Shown piece by piece: positions 1 through 8,112 of a stretch of 64,000 nucleotides of DNA. Numbering within the stretch: position 1 is the first letter of the stretch; the number at the start of each line of letters is the position of its first letter. Below the pieces are notes generated by a model. It was not told where the DNA came from, made no database searches, and was given only the letters and a program-made list of their open reading frames with translations. This stretch comes from Acidobacterium sp. S8 (lineage in GTDB: Bacteria > Acidobacteriota > Terriglobia > Terriglobales > Acidobacteriaceae). The stretch is from positions 1 through 64,000 of the forward strand of contig NZ_LMUM01000033.1 of NCBI RefSeq assembly GCF_009765985.1, written 5' to 3'. The position numbers and the translations under genes are program-made.

Positions 1-81
1 GAGCAGAATCACGCACACCGCTATTACTCTCATGCCACTTTTCATATGCAATGGGATGCACCCAAGGCACTCGATGCAGTT

Positions 82-121
82 AGAGCCCAGGAGCCAATCA
101 TTTGCCACGCACTTGGGCTCT
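82..121. repeat. Inverted repeat downstream of the DUF2383 gene
   Basis: Eight-base arms AGAGCCCA (82-89) and TGGGCTCT (114-121) are exact reverse complements with a 24-nt loop. The element lies just past the stop codon of the minus-strand DUF2383 gene and could stop its transcription, but no T-run follows the stem. Positions 1-81 hold nothing I can assign. Confidence 0.3.
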
Positions 122-136
122 CAACTTTGTCGGGTG

Positions 137-610
137 CTACTTGCTACTGTCGCGCGCTGCCTTCACGTAATCGTGAGATTCCTGGACGTGTGCGTACTGC
201 GTCGATAGAAGCTGATGCACGGGCAACGGCAGTTCCTTCTCGAGTGCTTCCTTATATGCCTTTTTGGCCGAATCCTCGGCTGCCTCTGCTGTCTCGAGAA
301 GTGTGTGATCAGACCCGCCGAGATGAGCCTTGAGGTCACCCCAACTGCGACGGAGCGTGCCACTTATGCTGCCGCTTCCTTTTGGATTGTGGTCTCCTTC
401 GCTGTGAAGCAGCGTCTCAATTTCCCCACGGAACGAAGCGCGTTTAAGTGACTCGGCTGCAAAGTAACGCCTTAGCGTTTCATCTTTGAGGTGTTCGCCA
501 ATCTGTTGAAAACCTTCCTGTCCGTCGATCAGGCTTTCGATCACCAAGTGCAGAGTTTCTTTCACCTCTTGATTTGTAACTTTATGCGATTCATTTGATG
601 GTGTAGACAT
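137..610 (-). CDS. PA2169/DUF2383 family four-helix-bundle protein
   Basis: The 157-residue protein is almost entirely charged amphipathic helix and matches the DUF2383 (PA2169-type) ferritin-like bundle. Recognisable segments are LIDGQEGFQQIGEHLKD near residue 28, AAESLKRASFRGEIETLL near 51 and the C-terminal helix with QLLSTQYAHVQESHDYVK. There is no signal peptide, so it is cytoplasmic. Its function is not established; relatives are often stress-induced. The start is supported by an AAAGGA SD six bases before the ATG. It stands alone on the minus strand, about 300 bp from a DUF1003 gene on the same strand. Confidence 0.85.
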   Translation of the reverse strand: MSTPSNESHKVTNQEVKETLHLVIESLIDGQEGFQQIGEHLKDETLRRYFAAESLKRASFRGEIETLLHSEGDHNPKGSGSISGTLRRSWGDLKAHLGGSDHTLLETAEAAEDSAKKAYKEALEKELPLPVHQLLSTQYAHVQESHDYVKAARDSSK

Positions 611-868
611 TGGTTCCTTTCACTGAAGCGTCGAATAAAAAACAGAGTTCTGAAACAAGCACAATTCGACCGGTGAGAAATGGCATTCTTTCTCGGTCGG
701 CGAGCAAAGGAAATGGCGAAAACCCAGCAGCATTGCCTGTTAACGAATATCGAGTGGCCGTCTCTCAACCACACCGCCTACCCGTATAGAAGCATCCCAC
801 CTGATCGCAGTTGCCTTCTTGTTGTGCCGGTCAGCATTGTTCGCGTACAAGGATTGCAAATCGTTGAC

Positions 869-919
869 AACCGGCGATTTCGCTTTCCGATCCCAGTTCA
901 ACTCGCCTATTCGCCGGTT
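869..919. repeat. Inverted repeat at the 3' end of the DUF1003 gene
   Basis: Exact nine-base arms AACCGGCGA (869-877) and TCGCCGGTT (911-919) flank the DUF1003 stop codon. It may be a terminator-like hairpin or a protein-binding site; no T-run follows. The rest of 611-868 holds no gene I can support: a short plus-strand frame there has no SD and no recognisable sequence. Confidence 0.35.
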
Positions 920-1416
920 AAGTTTTCTTGAATAGTCGCTGCTACCGCGTCCACTGAAGTCGGGCGCCCCAAGTCTCTAATTTCCTCGTCCTTCGAAATA
1001 CTCAGAAGGCCCAGACGCTCCGCAATCTGCTGATTCATGCGAACGACAGCCGACACTTCTTTCTCTGTGAGGAGAAGGATTTGCAGCATGAGATGTTCCC
1101 GTTCGTCTGCCCGCTTTGCCAGTCCCGATTGGCGCATGAGAATGAAACTTGCAAGCAGGATGGCTTCAAGGGCAACACCCGTATCCAAGAGGGGAAATGG
1201 GACGGGATCGAAGTGCCGTATGCCGCCGACGGAGAGCGTGTTGATGATCATCCATGTAAAAAAGAAGGTGATATGGACCGCAACGAATGAAAAACTGCCG
1301 GCAAAGGCAGCCACGCGATCGCCAATTCGTTCTGCTCTTGATCGGCTGGCTTGAAAGTCCTGCTCATGTTTCGCGATGGTTTCGATGTGATCTTGAACGT
1401 GATTTGGGGTTCGCAT
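907..1416 (-). CDS. DUF1003 domain membrane protein
   Basis: This 169-residue protein has the DUF1003 layout: a charged N-terminal helix, a first membrane segment beginning FSFVAVHITFFFTWM, a short loop with FDPVPFPLLD, a second segment ALEAILLASFILMRQ, then a long helical tail starting AKRADEREHLMLQILLL. DUF1003 proteins are small inner-membrane proteins of unknown function. The frame stays open to 1836, but that extension is antisense to the SDR gene and has Ser/Arg-rich shadow composition. I chose the ATG at 1416, which gives the usual family length; the ATG at 1455 is possible. Confidence 0.8.
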   Translation of the reverse strand: MRTPNHVQDHIETIAKHEQDFQASRSRAERIGDRVAAFAGSFSFVAVHITFFFTWMIINTLSVGGIRHFDPVPFPLLDTGVALEAILLASFILMRQSGLAKRADEREHLMLQILLLTEKEVSAVVRMNQQIAERLGLLSISKDEEIRDLGRPTSVDAVAATIQENLTGE

Positions 1417-1552
1417 AGTCTCGTCCACTCTTCTTCGAATCGTTCCACTGTGCATGAGATGCGCTTTGTCTATCAAAGTCTTCGTTTGCCCACCGCTGTT
1501 GTGGCATAGGGCGCACTCTAAAGCGATAGCTTGACCTGTTATGCTCACCTGC

Positions 1553-2323
1553 ATGCAGGCACTTCCTTCTTTTAACTTGATTGGACAGGTTGCTCTCGTG
1601 ACGGGCGCGGCACGAGGGCTGGGACGCGCGATTTCGCTTGCGCTGGCAGAGGCAGGCGCAGATGTGGCGATCGGGTTGCGGGATATTGCACGCGATGCGG
1701 GGCTGGCGGATGAGATCAAGGCGCGTGGACGCCGGGTGCTGCCGCTACAGATGGAGATGACGAATCTTACGCAGATTAAGAGCGCGGTGGATGAAGCGGC
1801 GAAACACTTCGGGCGGCTGGATATTCTGGTCAACAATGCGGGGGTCGCTCCGACGAATCTTGCCGAGAATGTGGTCGAGAAGGATTTCGATTACACGCTG
1901 GCAGTGAATTTGAAGGGAACGTTCTTCGCCTGCCAGGCGGCGGGGCGGGTGATGATCGAGCAGAAGTATGGGCGCATTATCAACATGGGCTCGCAGGCCG
2001 GGTCTGCGGCGCTGCCAACGGAATCGATCTATTGCATGACAAAGGCAGGGATTGCGCACCTGACGAAGTGCCTCGCGGTGGAGTGGGGCAAGTACAACAT
2101 CAACGTGAATGCCGTGGCTCCGACGTTTATCCGAACGGATGGAACGCAGCCGGTCTTGTCTGATCCTGAGTTTTACGCGGATACGGTGGAGCGGATTGCG
2201 GCGCTGCACCGCATTGGCGAGCCGATTGAGGTTGCGGGGGCGGTGGTGTTTCTCGCCTCGCAGGCGGCATCGCTTATTACCGGGCACACGCTGATGATCG
2301 ATGGCGGGTGGACGGCGCGGTGA
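1553..2323 (+). CDS. SDR family NAD(P)-dependent oxidoreductase
   Basis: This classical short-chain dehydrogenase (256 residues) carries the cofactor motif TGAARGLG, the structural NNAG motif, a catalytic Ser in NMGSQAG and the YxxxK active site in YCMTK. It ends with the usual MIDGGWT. It resembles gluconate 5-dehydrogenase and 3-oxoacyl-ACP reductase-like SDRs; the substrate is unknown. An ATG at 1541 is also in frame, but the ATG at 1553 sits seven bases after TATGCT (1540-1545) with no SD, suggesting a leaderless start there. The next gene is convergent and four bases away. Confidence 0.85.
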   Translation: MQALPSFNLIGQVALVTGAARGLGRAISLALAEAGADVAIGLRDIARDAGLADEIKARGRRVLPLQMEMTNLTQIKSAVDEAAKHFGRLDILVNNAGVAPTNLAENVVEKDFDYTLAVNLKGTFFACQAAGRVMIEQKYGRIINMGSQAGSAALPTESIYCMTKAGIAHLTKCLAVEWGKYNINVNAVAPTFIRTDGTQPVLSDPEFYADTVERIAALHRIGEPIEVAGAVVFLASQAASLITGHTLMIDGGWTAR

Positions 2324-2327
2324 TTCG

Positions 2328-3224
2328 CTAAACCCGCCGGTGCATGGGGAGTTCGAGCAGCTTTTTGACCAGCGATGAAAGTCTTTCGAGATCGGCGGAC
2401 ATATCTCGCGCCATCGCTCTCATATCGACGACGCCGTCGCCTTCGGTTGCGAGATAGGCGATATTGGTGAGGCTTTGCAGCGGGTTGTTAATTCTGTGCG
2501 CAAGATCATTTGCCATAGCCGCTGCAGCTGCCGCGCTTGCCTGGTCGATGAGCGCCTGCTGCTGCCGCTGCTGGCGCACGCCGATGGCGGCGAAATCTGC
2601 GAGTGATTGAAGGACGCGGCAATCGCTCGAGTCGAAGGCTTCTTCTTTGCCGTGCGCCATGATCCAGATGGTGCCGTGGGTTTCGCCGACATGCCATGGC
2701 AGCAGCAGGCCATCAGTTACAACATCGGCCTCAATTCCCATGAGGTCAAAGAAGAGTTTGGATACGCGGAAGATCTGGGGTTTTCCGCGCTCGATGCAGA
2801 GTCCGCAGGCGCTGGGAAAGGACGGCAGCATGGCGTTCAAAAAGTGAGCATACTTGCCGGCGGTCGCAACCCAGTGATAGACGATTGCGCCGTCTTTGTC
2901 TTTCATCTGGACGCTGATGCCGGCGCTCTCGGCGCCGCAGAGGTCTACAGCCGTCTCGACAAGTTCCTGCAGAATGTTATTCGGATTTTCTACGAATGCG
3001 CGTGCAAGGCGCTGGATGCCGATCATCTGAGTGTCGGCGTCGCGCTGGTGAAGATCTCGTTTCAGGAATGTGGGGTCCTGATCGATATCGATCACTTCCA
3101 GACCCGTGCCCGCCAGACTGACTTCCGTGCCGTGGTCGATAACCATAGGTTCTACTGCTCCGATTTCCATGAACCCAGCCAGATCGGAGGAGTTGCCGTC
3201 TGAGTCGCATATAAATTGTTTCAT
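2328..3224 (-). CDS. GAF-domain protein with HisKA H-box but no ATPase domain
   Basis: The 298-residue protein has a GAF-like sensory region (about 75-215, with AVDLCGAESAGISV and CGLCIERGKPQIF) followed by a histidine-kinase dimerisation helix with an H-box, AHRINNPLQSL, phospho-acceptor His243. The protein ends about 55 residues later with no N, G1 or G2 boxes, so it cannot autophosphorylate. It may be a phosphotransfer partner or a GAF dimer. Truncation by mutation is possible, but the frame ends cleanly and the SDR gene begins four bases beyond on the opposite strand. Two extra Cys in CGLC could bind a redox ligand; that is speculative. Confidence 0.72.
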   Translation of the reverse strand: MKQFICDSDGNSSDLAGFMEIGAVEPMVIDHGTEVSLAGTGLEVIDIDQDPTFLKRDLHQRDADTQMIGIQRLARAFVENPNNILQELVETAVDLCGAESAGISVQMKDKDGAIVYHWVATAGKYAHFLNAMLPSFPSACGLCIERGKPQIFRVSKLFFDLMGIEADVVTDGLLLPWHVGETHGTIWIMAHGKEEAFDSSDCRVLQSLADFAAIGVRQQRQQQALIDQASAAAAAAMANDLAHRINNPLQSLTNIAYLATEGDGVVDMRAMARDMSADLERLSSLVKKLLELPMHRRV

Positions 3225-3292
3225 ATTTCATACGATTTCTGCGGAATTTTGCGACTGGGGTACAGGCCACGAGGAAAGTAAAGACTTGCTGT

Positions 3293-3298
3293 TATAAC
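3293..3298 (+). promoter_or_regulatory. -10-like TATAAC, leaderless position
   Basis: TATAAC lies seven bases before the MFS start codon at 3306, placing the predicted transcription start at or next to the ATG. No convincing -35 is visible. Confidence 0.4.
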
Positions 3299-3305
3299 AG
3301 GCCTG

Positions 3306-4559
3306 ATGCCTGTTCAGCATTTTCGCGCATTGCGCTCTACGATTCTTGGGCTGCTGGTTCTCGGCGGGATTGTTAATTTTCTCGACCGCAGCGCGCTTTC
3401 GATTGCCAATACGACGATCCGGGGTGATCTGCATCTTTCGGCGACGGCGGTGGGTGCGCTGCTGTCGATTTTTTCGCTGGCGTATGGGCTGGCGCAGGTG
3501 CCTGCGGGATGGCTGCTGGATCGCTTTGGGCCGCGGCTGATTTTGAGCGCGGGCATGATGTTGTGGTCGGCGGCGCAGGTGGCGACGGGGATGGTTTCGA
3601 GCTTCGCTTGGCTGGCTATGACGCGCATTGGCCTGGGCGTGGGTGAAGCGCCGTTTCTGCCGGGGGGCTTCAAGGTTGTCCACGATTGGTATGAGGTGCC
3701 GGAGCGCGGGCTGCCAACGGGAATCCTGAACGCGTCGACGACGCTGGGACAGGCCTTTGCGCCGCCTTTGCTGACGCTGCTTCTGCTGCGGTATGGCTGG
3801 CGCAGTATGTTTATTGCGATCGGATTGCTGGGCGTGGTGATTGCGCTGGCGTGGTATCCGGTGTATCGCGAAGCTCCGAAGCCGGAGAATGACAAGGCTA
3901 TTGTGAAGGCGTCGGCTCGGGACTGGCGCTGGCTGCTGAAGCAGCAGACGCTGTGGGGCATGATGCTTGGGTTCAGCGGCGTCAACTACACGGCGTGGCT
4001 TTATCTGGCATGGCTGCCGGGATACCTTGAGGCGGCGCATCATCTGAGCCTGGCGAAGACGGGATGGCTGGCGGCGATTCCGTTTCTGATGGGGTCGGCA
4101 GGCATGCTCATCAGCGGATGGACGGCGGATGCTCTGGTGCGGCGCAGGGCCGATCCGCTGCGAAGCCGCAAGCTGCTGGTGGTTTCCGGCATGGTGTGTT
4201 CGGCTGCGTGTACCTTTGCGGTGACACGCGCGGCGAGCAGTGGTTCGGCGGTTGCGATTATCGGCATGGCGCTGTTCTTTATCCACTTTGCCGGGACTTC
4301 AGCGTGGGGCCTGGTGCAGGTGGCAGCGCCCGCGCGGCTGGTGGGAACAGTAGGCGCGACGCAAAATTTTTCGAGCTTTCTGTTTGCTTCGATCGCTCCG
4401 CTGCTGACGGGGTGGATTCTCGACCGTACCCATTCGTTTCAGATCGCGCTGGTGGTGTGCGCGTGCGTAACGTTTCTGGGCGCGCTGGCGTACTTAGGGC
4501 TAGTGCGCCAGCCGATGGCTGAGGATCAGTTGGTGTCGAGCATGCGGATAAGCTCCTGA
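3306..4559 (+). CDS. MFS transporter, anion:cation symporter-like
   Basis: The 417-residue protein has about twelve hydrophobic segments and the MFS loop 2-3 motif as GWLLDRFGPRLIL. The N-terminus with NFLDRSALSIA followed by LSATAVGALLS resembles the ACS family (hexuronate, glucarate and galactonate carriers), so an organic acid is the likely substrate; this is inference from family. It acts in the inner membrane. There is no clear SD and a TATAAC seven bases upstream, suggesting a leaderless mRNA. Its last 34 bases overlap the 3' end of the convergent cupin gene. Confidence 0.85.
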   Translation: MPVQHFRALRSTILGLLVLGGIVNFLDRSALSIANTTIRGDLHLSATAVGALLSIFSLAYGLAQVPAGWLLDRFGPRLILSAGMMLWSAAQVATGMVSSFAWLAMTRIGLGVGEAPFLPGGFKVVHDWYEVPERGLPTGILNASTTLGQAFAPPLLTLLLLRYGWRSMFIAIGLLGVVIALAWYPVYREAPKPENDKAIVKASARDWRWLLKQQTLWGMMLGFSGVNYTAWLYLAWLPGYLEAAHHLSLAKTGWLAAIPFLMGSAGMLISGWTADALVRRRADPLRSRKLLVVSGMVCSAACTFAVTRAASSGSAVAIIGMALFFIHFAGTSAWGLVQVAAPARLVGTVGATQNFSSFLFASIAPLLTGWILDRTHSFQIALVVCACVTFLGALAYLGLVRQPMAEDQLVSSMRISS

Positions 4560-4906
4560 TCGCCATTGAGGAGATAGAAGGCGATGAAAGTCATGGGATC
4601 GGAGCTGGAGGCGTTGCCGAAGTTGGCAATGATTACATTCGCGGGCTCATAGAAAGCGGAGCCTGCAGGGAGCGTCTGCAGCGGCTCACCCTCGATCTGG
4701 TAGACGGCTGTACCTTCGGCGATGTATCCGAGGACAGCGCAGGGATGGAGATGGCGTCCGCTCTGCTGGCCGGGTTCGAGGTGGATTTCACGGATGTCGG
4801 CGGTGGTTACGTTATGGTTACTAAGGGCAGCCAACAAGAGCTGCCTGCGCTGGACTTTCTGATCGTTCATGGGCATCTGATGCGGTGCTTTATTCCCGCG
4901 ATTCAT
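4526..4906 (-). CDS. Cupin domain protein
   Basis: A single small cupin barrel of 126 residues. The metal-site motif is GQQSGRHLHPCAVLGYIAEG, with His ligands in GRHLH, and the second motif is LPAGSAFYEPANVIIANFGN. It lacks a signal peptide. Relatives are sugar-acid or quercetin-like cupins and small regulatory cupins; no substrate can be assigned. Internal Met codons at 4876 and 4870 are alternative starts. The gene overlaps the end of the MFS gene tail to tail by 34 bases. Confidence 0.8.
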   Translation of the reverse strand: MNRGNKAPHQMPMNDQKVQRRQLLLAALSNHNVTTADIREIHLEPGQQSGRHLHPCAVLGYIAEGTAVYQIEGEPLQTLPAGSAFYEPANVIIANFGNASSSDPMTFIAFYLLNGDQELIRMLDTN

Positions 4907-5015
4907 GCACTTAAATCAATTGCAACCAACAGAATTGCATATGTAGAGCCAACGCGGCACGCTGGAAGTGCTTCTCAGCTGATGTGCTCCATTCGTTCCC
5001 CGGAGAATCCATATC

Positions 5016-5807
5016 ATGCGCGGTACAGCGCAGCTAATAATTTGTTGTTTGACAATCAGTGTTTTCCTTAGCTTCGGCGTGGCTTGCAAGCGCGGCGAAG
5101 GCCAGGCGGCAGCATCACCAACCACAGCAGCTCCGCCACCACCCGCAACCAAGACTGCCCCTCCCACGCCGCTCGCAGAAAAGAAGGCGGAGTTAGGCAG
5201 CGATAACAATTGGAATCCGGACTGGGACAAGGTCGTGGAAACGGCCATCCCTCCGGAGATGCTCTCGCGGCAGGTTCCGCGCGATGTGCGCCGCTTCTGT
5301 CCACGCTTCTATCAAATGACGGAATTAGATAAGCGAGCTTTCTGGGCTTACTTTTTCCAGGCGCTTGCCGGTGCGGAAGCCGGGATGAATCCCACAACCA
5401 ACGTGAAGCATACGGAAGCCGAAACAGATGTGGTCGACAGTGTGACTCATCAGAAGGTTCATAGCGAGGGATTGCTGCAGCTTACCTATGAAGACCAGCA
5501 GCGCTATGGTTGCAATTTCGACTGGGAGACGGATCGCCATTTGCCGCCGCATGACGCGCAGCGGACGATTCTGAATCCGGAGAACAATCTTCGTTGCGGC
5601 ATTAACATTTTGAGCAACCAGATTATGACGCTGCACAAGCCGCTGGTGACAAGCACCTCTTACTGGTCGACGCTGCAGCCGGGGACGGTGAGCTATCGCG
5701 TGTTTGCGAAGCAAATGACGAATCCTCCGGCCGCCTGCGGTCTGCGACGAACTGCTGCACCCGCACATTCGGCGGCTAAGGCAGCAGAAGTGGCGGCAAA
5801 AGAGTAG
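5016..5807 (+). CDS. Putative lipoprotein with lytic transglycosylase-like (SLT) fold
   Basis: The N-terminus is a lipoprotein-like signal ending in GVAC, with Cys24 the likely lipidation site, followed by a Pro/Ala-rich linker. The catalytic-type core has ALAGAEAGMNPTT, comparable to the SLT ESGFNP motif with candidate catalytic Glu121, then SEGLLQLT, comparable to S-x-GLMQ, and NNLRCGINIL near the end. This is the layout of a soluble lytic transglycosylase/lysozyme-fold domain that cleaves peptidoglycan in the periplasm. Similarity is motif-level only. The SD GGAGA lies upstream of the ATG. It may share a transcript with the next two plus-strand genes. Confidence 0.65.
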   Translation: MRGTAQLIICCLTISVFLSFGVACKRGEGQAAASPTTAAPPPPATKTAPPTPLAEKKAELGSDNNWNPDWDKVVETAIPPEMLSRQVPRDVRRFCPRFYQMTELDKRAFWAYFFQALAGAEAGMNPTTNVKHTEAETDVVDSVTHQKVHSEGLLQLTYEDQQRYGCNFDWETDRHLPPHDAQRTILNPENNLRCGINILSNQIMTLHKPLVTSTSYWSTLQPGTVSYRVFAKQMTNPPAACGLRRTAAPAHSAAKAAEVAAKE

Positions 5808-5869
5808 AAGCGGCTACTGAAGCGTATAGAATGGCGACGCACGCATATCTGCTGGCGTGACGGTCGCCG

Positions 5870-6439
5870 ATGGACGTCTATCTTCATGTAAAAGTTCTGT
5901 TGAGCATGATCCTCGGACTGGGTGTGGCGCACCTGCTCCGGGGAATTGCGCGCATCGTTCAGCATCCGAGGAAGTACACGATCTATTGGGTACACCTGGT
6001 ATGGGTGCTATTTCTGTTTCTCTACTTGATTCATTTCTGGTGGTGGGAGTTTTACCTACAGCGCGTGGCACAGTGGACCTTTCCGCTCTATTTTTTTATC
6101 GCTATTTATGCGACGTTGCTTTACCTGCTGTGCTCGCTGTTTTTTCCCGATGAAATGGATGAATACGACGGCTATCGCGGGTATTTTTACTCGCGGCGGC
6201 AATGGATCTTCACGTTCATGGCGATTCTGTTTGTCGCCGATGTGATCGATACGTTTATCAAAGGCCCCGATTACCGTGCGCGGCTGGGTATGTTTTATGT
6301 GATTCGCACGGCGGCCTATATTCTGCTGAGTTTGCTGGCTGTCAAGATCAGGAATCCTCGCTTTCACGCCGTGTTTGCCGTTCTGGCGGTAGCGGGTGAG
6401 GCATTGAATATTCTTAGGCTGTATCTGACCATTCATTGA
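5870..6439 (+). CDS. Integral membrane protein, unknown function
   Basis: The 189-residue protein has about five or six hydrophobic segments: VKVLLSMILGLGVAHLL, IYWVHLVWVLFLFLYLIHFW, YFFIAIYATLLYLLCSLFF, WIFTFMAILFVADVI and AAYILLSLLAVKI. An acidic cytoplasmic or periplasmic loop (DEMDEYDGYRGYF) lies between the third and fourth. I do not recognise the family. No SD is obvious. It sits 62 bp after the lipoprotein gene on the same strand. Confidence 0.7.
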   Translation: MDVYLHVKVLLSMILGLGVAHLLRGIARIVQHPRKYTIYWVHLVWVLFLFLYLIHFWWWEFYLQRVAQWTFPLYFFIAIYATLLYLLCSLFFPDEMDEYDGYRGYFYSRRQWIFTFMAILFVADVIDTFIKGPDYRARLGMFYVIRTAAYILLSLLAVKIRNPRFHAVFAVLAVAGEALNILRLYLTIH

Positions 6440-6477
6440 TTCAGCTACGATGAGCAGTCGGTCCGTGAGGAGTTTCC

Positions 6478-6945
6478 ATGCAATTGCTGCGCTCGTCTTT
6501 CAACAGGTGCCTGCTGGCTTTGCTTCTGCTGAGCGCTGCTTCGTCGATGGCGCTTTCTGCGCAGTCCGGCATCGATGAGCAATGTGATGGATCGACGGTC
6601 GACACGCAAGGACCGGAGACGGCTAAAGCAGCCCGCGCTTTTCTTGCGGAGCTGCAGGCGGCTCTCCGCGCGAATGATAAACAGAAGATTGCCGGGATGG
6701 TTTCGTATCCGGTGAACGTGATTCACGCCGGCAAGCGGGCGCACATTCGCGATAAGCAGACTTTTCTTGCCCGCTATGACAGTCTCTTCGACGAGCATCT
6801 GCGCAAGGTGATTCTGGAGCAGTCGGCGCATTGCCTGTTTGGGAATGCGAACGGCGAGATGATCGGGCAGGGTGAAGTGTGGTTCAGCGAGTTGGGTAAT
6901 GGCTCGGTGAAGATTATTACGATCAATCCGACGGCGGGGACGTAG
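6478..6945 (+). CDS. Secreted protein, possibly NTF2/SnoaL-like
   Basis: This 155-residue protein begins with a signal peptide (LLALLLLSAASSMALSAQ) and a strong SD, GAGGAG, precedes the ATG. The mature part has an alpha-plus-beta pattern: a helix AKAARAFLAELQAALRANDKQKIAGMV, then YPVNVIHAG, a helix DKQTFLARYDSLF and strands GEVWFSEL and VKIITINP. This resembles an NTF2/DUF4440-type fold but no active site stands out. Two cysteines could form a disulfide in the periplasm. Confidence 0.65.
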   Translation: MQLLRSSFNRCLLALLLLSAASSMALSAQSGIDEQCDGSTVDTQGPETAKAARAFLAELQAALRANDKQKIAGMVSYPVNVIHAGKRAHIRDKQTFLARYDSLFDEHLRKVILEQSAHCLFGNANGEMIGQGEVWFSELGNGSVKIITINPTAGT

Positions 6946-6977
6946 ATTTCTCTAAATGTAGAACCAGGCACAAATTC

Positions 6978-7054
6978 GTCATTCTGAGCTACAGGCGAAG
7001 AATCCCCGGCCAGCCTGGCTTGAGATTCTTCCTCCCTTCGGTCGTCAGAATGAC
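6978..7054. repeat. Nested palindromic repeat, family A copy 1
   Basis: Outer arms GTCATTCTGA (6978-6987) and TCAGAATGAC (7045-7054) are exact reverse complements. Inside them, GAAGAATC (6997-7004) and GATTCTTC (7024-7031) form a second exact pair. The element fills most of the gap between two convergent genes, so it could act as a bidirectional terminator. A diverged copy lies at 12817-12889. Confidence 0.7.
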
Positions 7055-7082
7055 GGCGGTCTTGGGCTGTAGGGAAAATGAT

Positions 7083-8078
7083 CTAAATCGCCGGCTGCAG
7101 GCGTTCGATAAATGTTTCAAGCTCTTTGGGGAGAGGCGCGGATAGCTCCAGCATTGCTCCTGTGCGTGGATGGGCGAAGGCAAGCTCGGCGGCATGCAGG
7201 AAGTTGCGGTCGAGGCTGATGTCTTCTGTGTCTCCGCTGCGCTTGCCTTTGCCAGGCGGCGTGAGGTGCGCGGGTGCTCCATATAACGTGTCGCCTACAA
7301 CGGGATGGCCGATCGACGCCATATGCACGCGTATCTGATGGGTGCGGCCGGTTTCAATGCGGACTCGCACAAGTGTGAATGCGCCGAATGGCGATGCGAT
7401 GCGGCGCTCTACTTCATAATGCGAAACTGCCGTGCGCGCGCCGGTGTTGCGGCGCGTGGTCATGCGGGTGCGGCGGATGGCGTCGCGGCTGATGGGTGCA
7501 TTGATGGTTCCAGCGTCCTGCTTCAGGTTGCCGTGTACCAGCGCGAGATAGGTTTTGCGCATCTGGCGGCGGGAGAACATATCGGCCAGCTTGAGATGGG
7601 TGGCGTCATTTCGGGCGATGATGATGAGGCCGCTGGTCTGCTTGTCGAGACGGTGAACAATGCCGGGGCGCAGCTCACCTCCAGCGGAAGAGAGCTGGCG
7701 GTAATGATGCAGCAGCGCATTGACCAGGGTGCCGAGGTTGCGCGCGTCGTCAGTGGCCCCGGAGCCTGCATGCACCATCATGCCGGCGGGCTTGTTGACG
7801 ACGGAGAGGTCGCTGTCCTCATAGATGATTTCGAGCGGAATTTCTTCTGGAATGGCGCGCAGGGGTGGTGGTGTGGGCTCACCTGTGACTTCTACCGACT
7901 CGCCGCCGCGCAGCTTGAGCGAAGCTTTCGCGGGCTTCTGGTCGACGAGCACCTTGCCTTCGGAAAGCAGCAGTTGCACACGCGAGCGGCTTACGCCGTC
8001 AAGCTGCGCCGCAAGCCAGGCGTCAAGGCGCTGGCCTGCGGCTTCTGGAGCAACGGAATAGGTGGCAATTCCCGGCAT
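7083..8078 (-). CDS. RluA/RluD-family 23S rRNA pseudouridine synthase
   Basis: The 331-residue protein has an N-terminal S4 RNA-binding domain (about 12-75, with RLDAWLAAQLDGVSRSRVQ) and a PseudoU_synth_2 catalytic domain. The active-site motif is GIVHRLDKQTSGL, whose Asp is the catalytic nucleophile that isomerises uridine in rRNA. RIETGRTHQIRVHMASIGHP is the conserved second motif. Length and layout fit RluD (sites 1911/1915/1917), but RluC and RluA cannot be excluded from sequence alone. It ends next to repeat A and lies 34 bp beyond the esterase gene on the same strand. Confidence 0.93.
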   Translation of the reverse strand: MPGIATYSVAPEAAGQRLDAWLAAQLDGVSRSRVQLLLSEGKVLVDQKPAKASLKLRGGESVEVTGEPTPPPLRAIPEEIPLEIIYEDSDLSVVNKPAGMMVHAGSGATDDARNLGTLVNALLHHYRQLSSAGGELRPGIVHRLDKQTSGLIIIARNDATHLKLADMFSRRQMRKTYLALVHGNLKQDAGTINAPISRDAIRRTRMTTRRNTGARTAVSHYEVERRIASPFGAFTLVRVRIETGRTHQIRVHMASIGHPVVGDTLYGAPAHLTPPGKGKRSGDTEDISLDRNFLHAAELAFAHPRTGAMLELSAPLPKELETFIERLQPAI

Positions 8079-8112
8079 GATTGGATCGAGGTCCTGCCTG
8101 ATTTTACAGGCT

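Noticed and set aside
680..931. 83-codon plus-strand frame
   Set aside because: No SD, no recognisable motif, and it runs into the end of the DUF1003 gene.
1417..1836. N-terminal extension of the DUF1003 frame
   Set aside because: Low-complexity Ser/Arg/Ala residues antisense to the SDR gene; DUF1003 homology starts only after 1416.
3228..4286. Long minus-strand frame (352 codons) across the MFS gene
   Set aside because: Antisense shadow with Arg/His/Gln-rich composition; the plus-strand MFS protein has clear membrane motifs.
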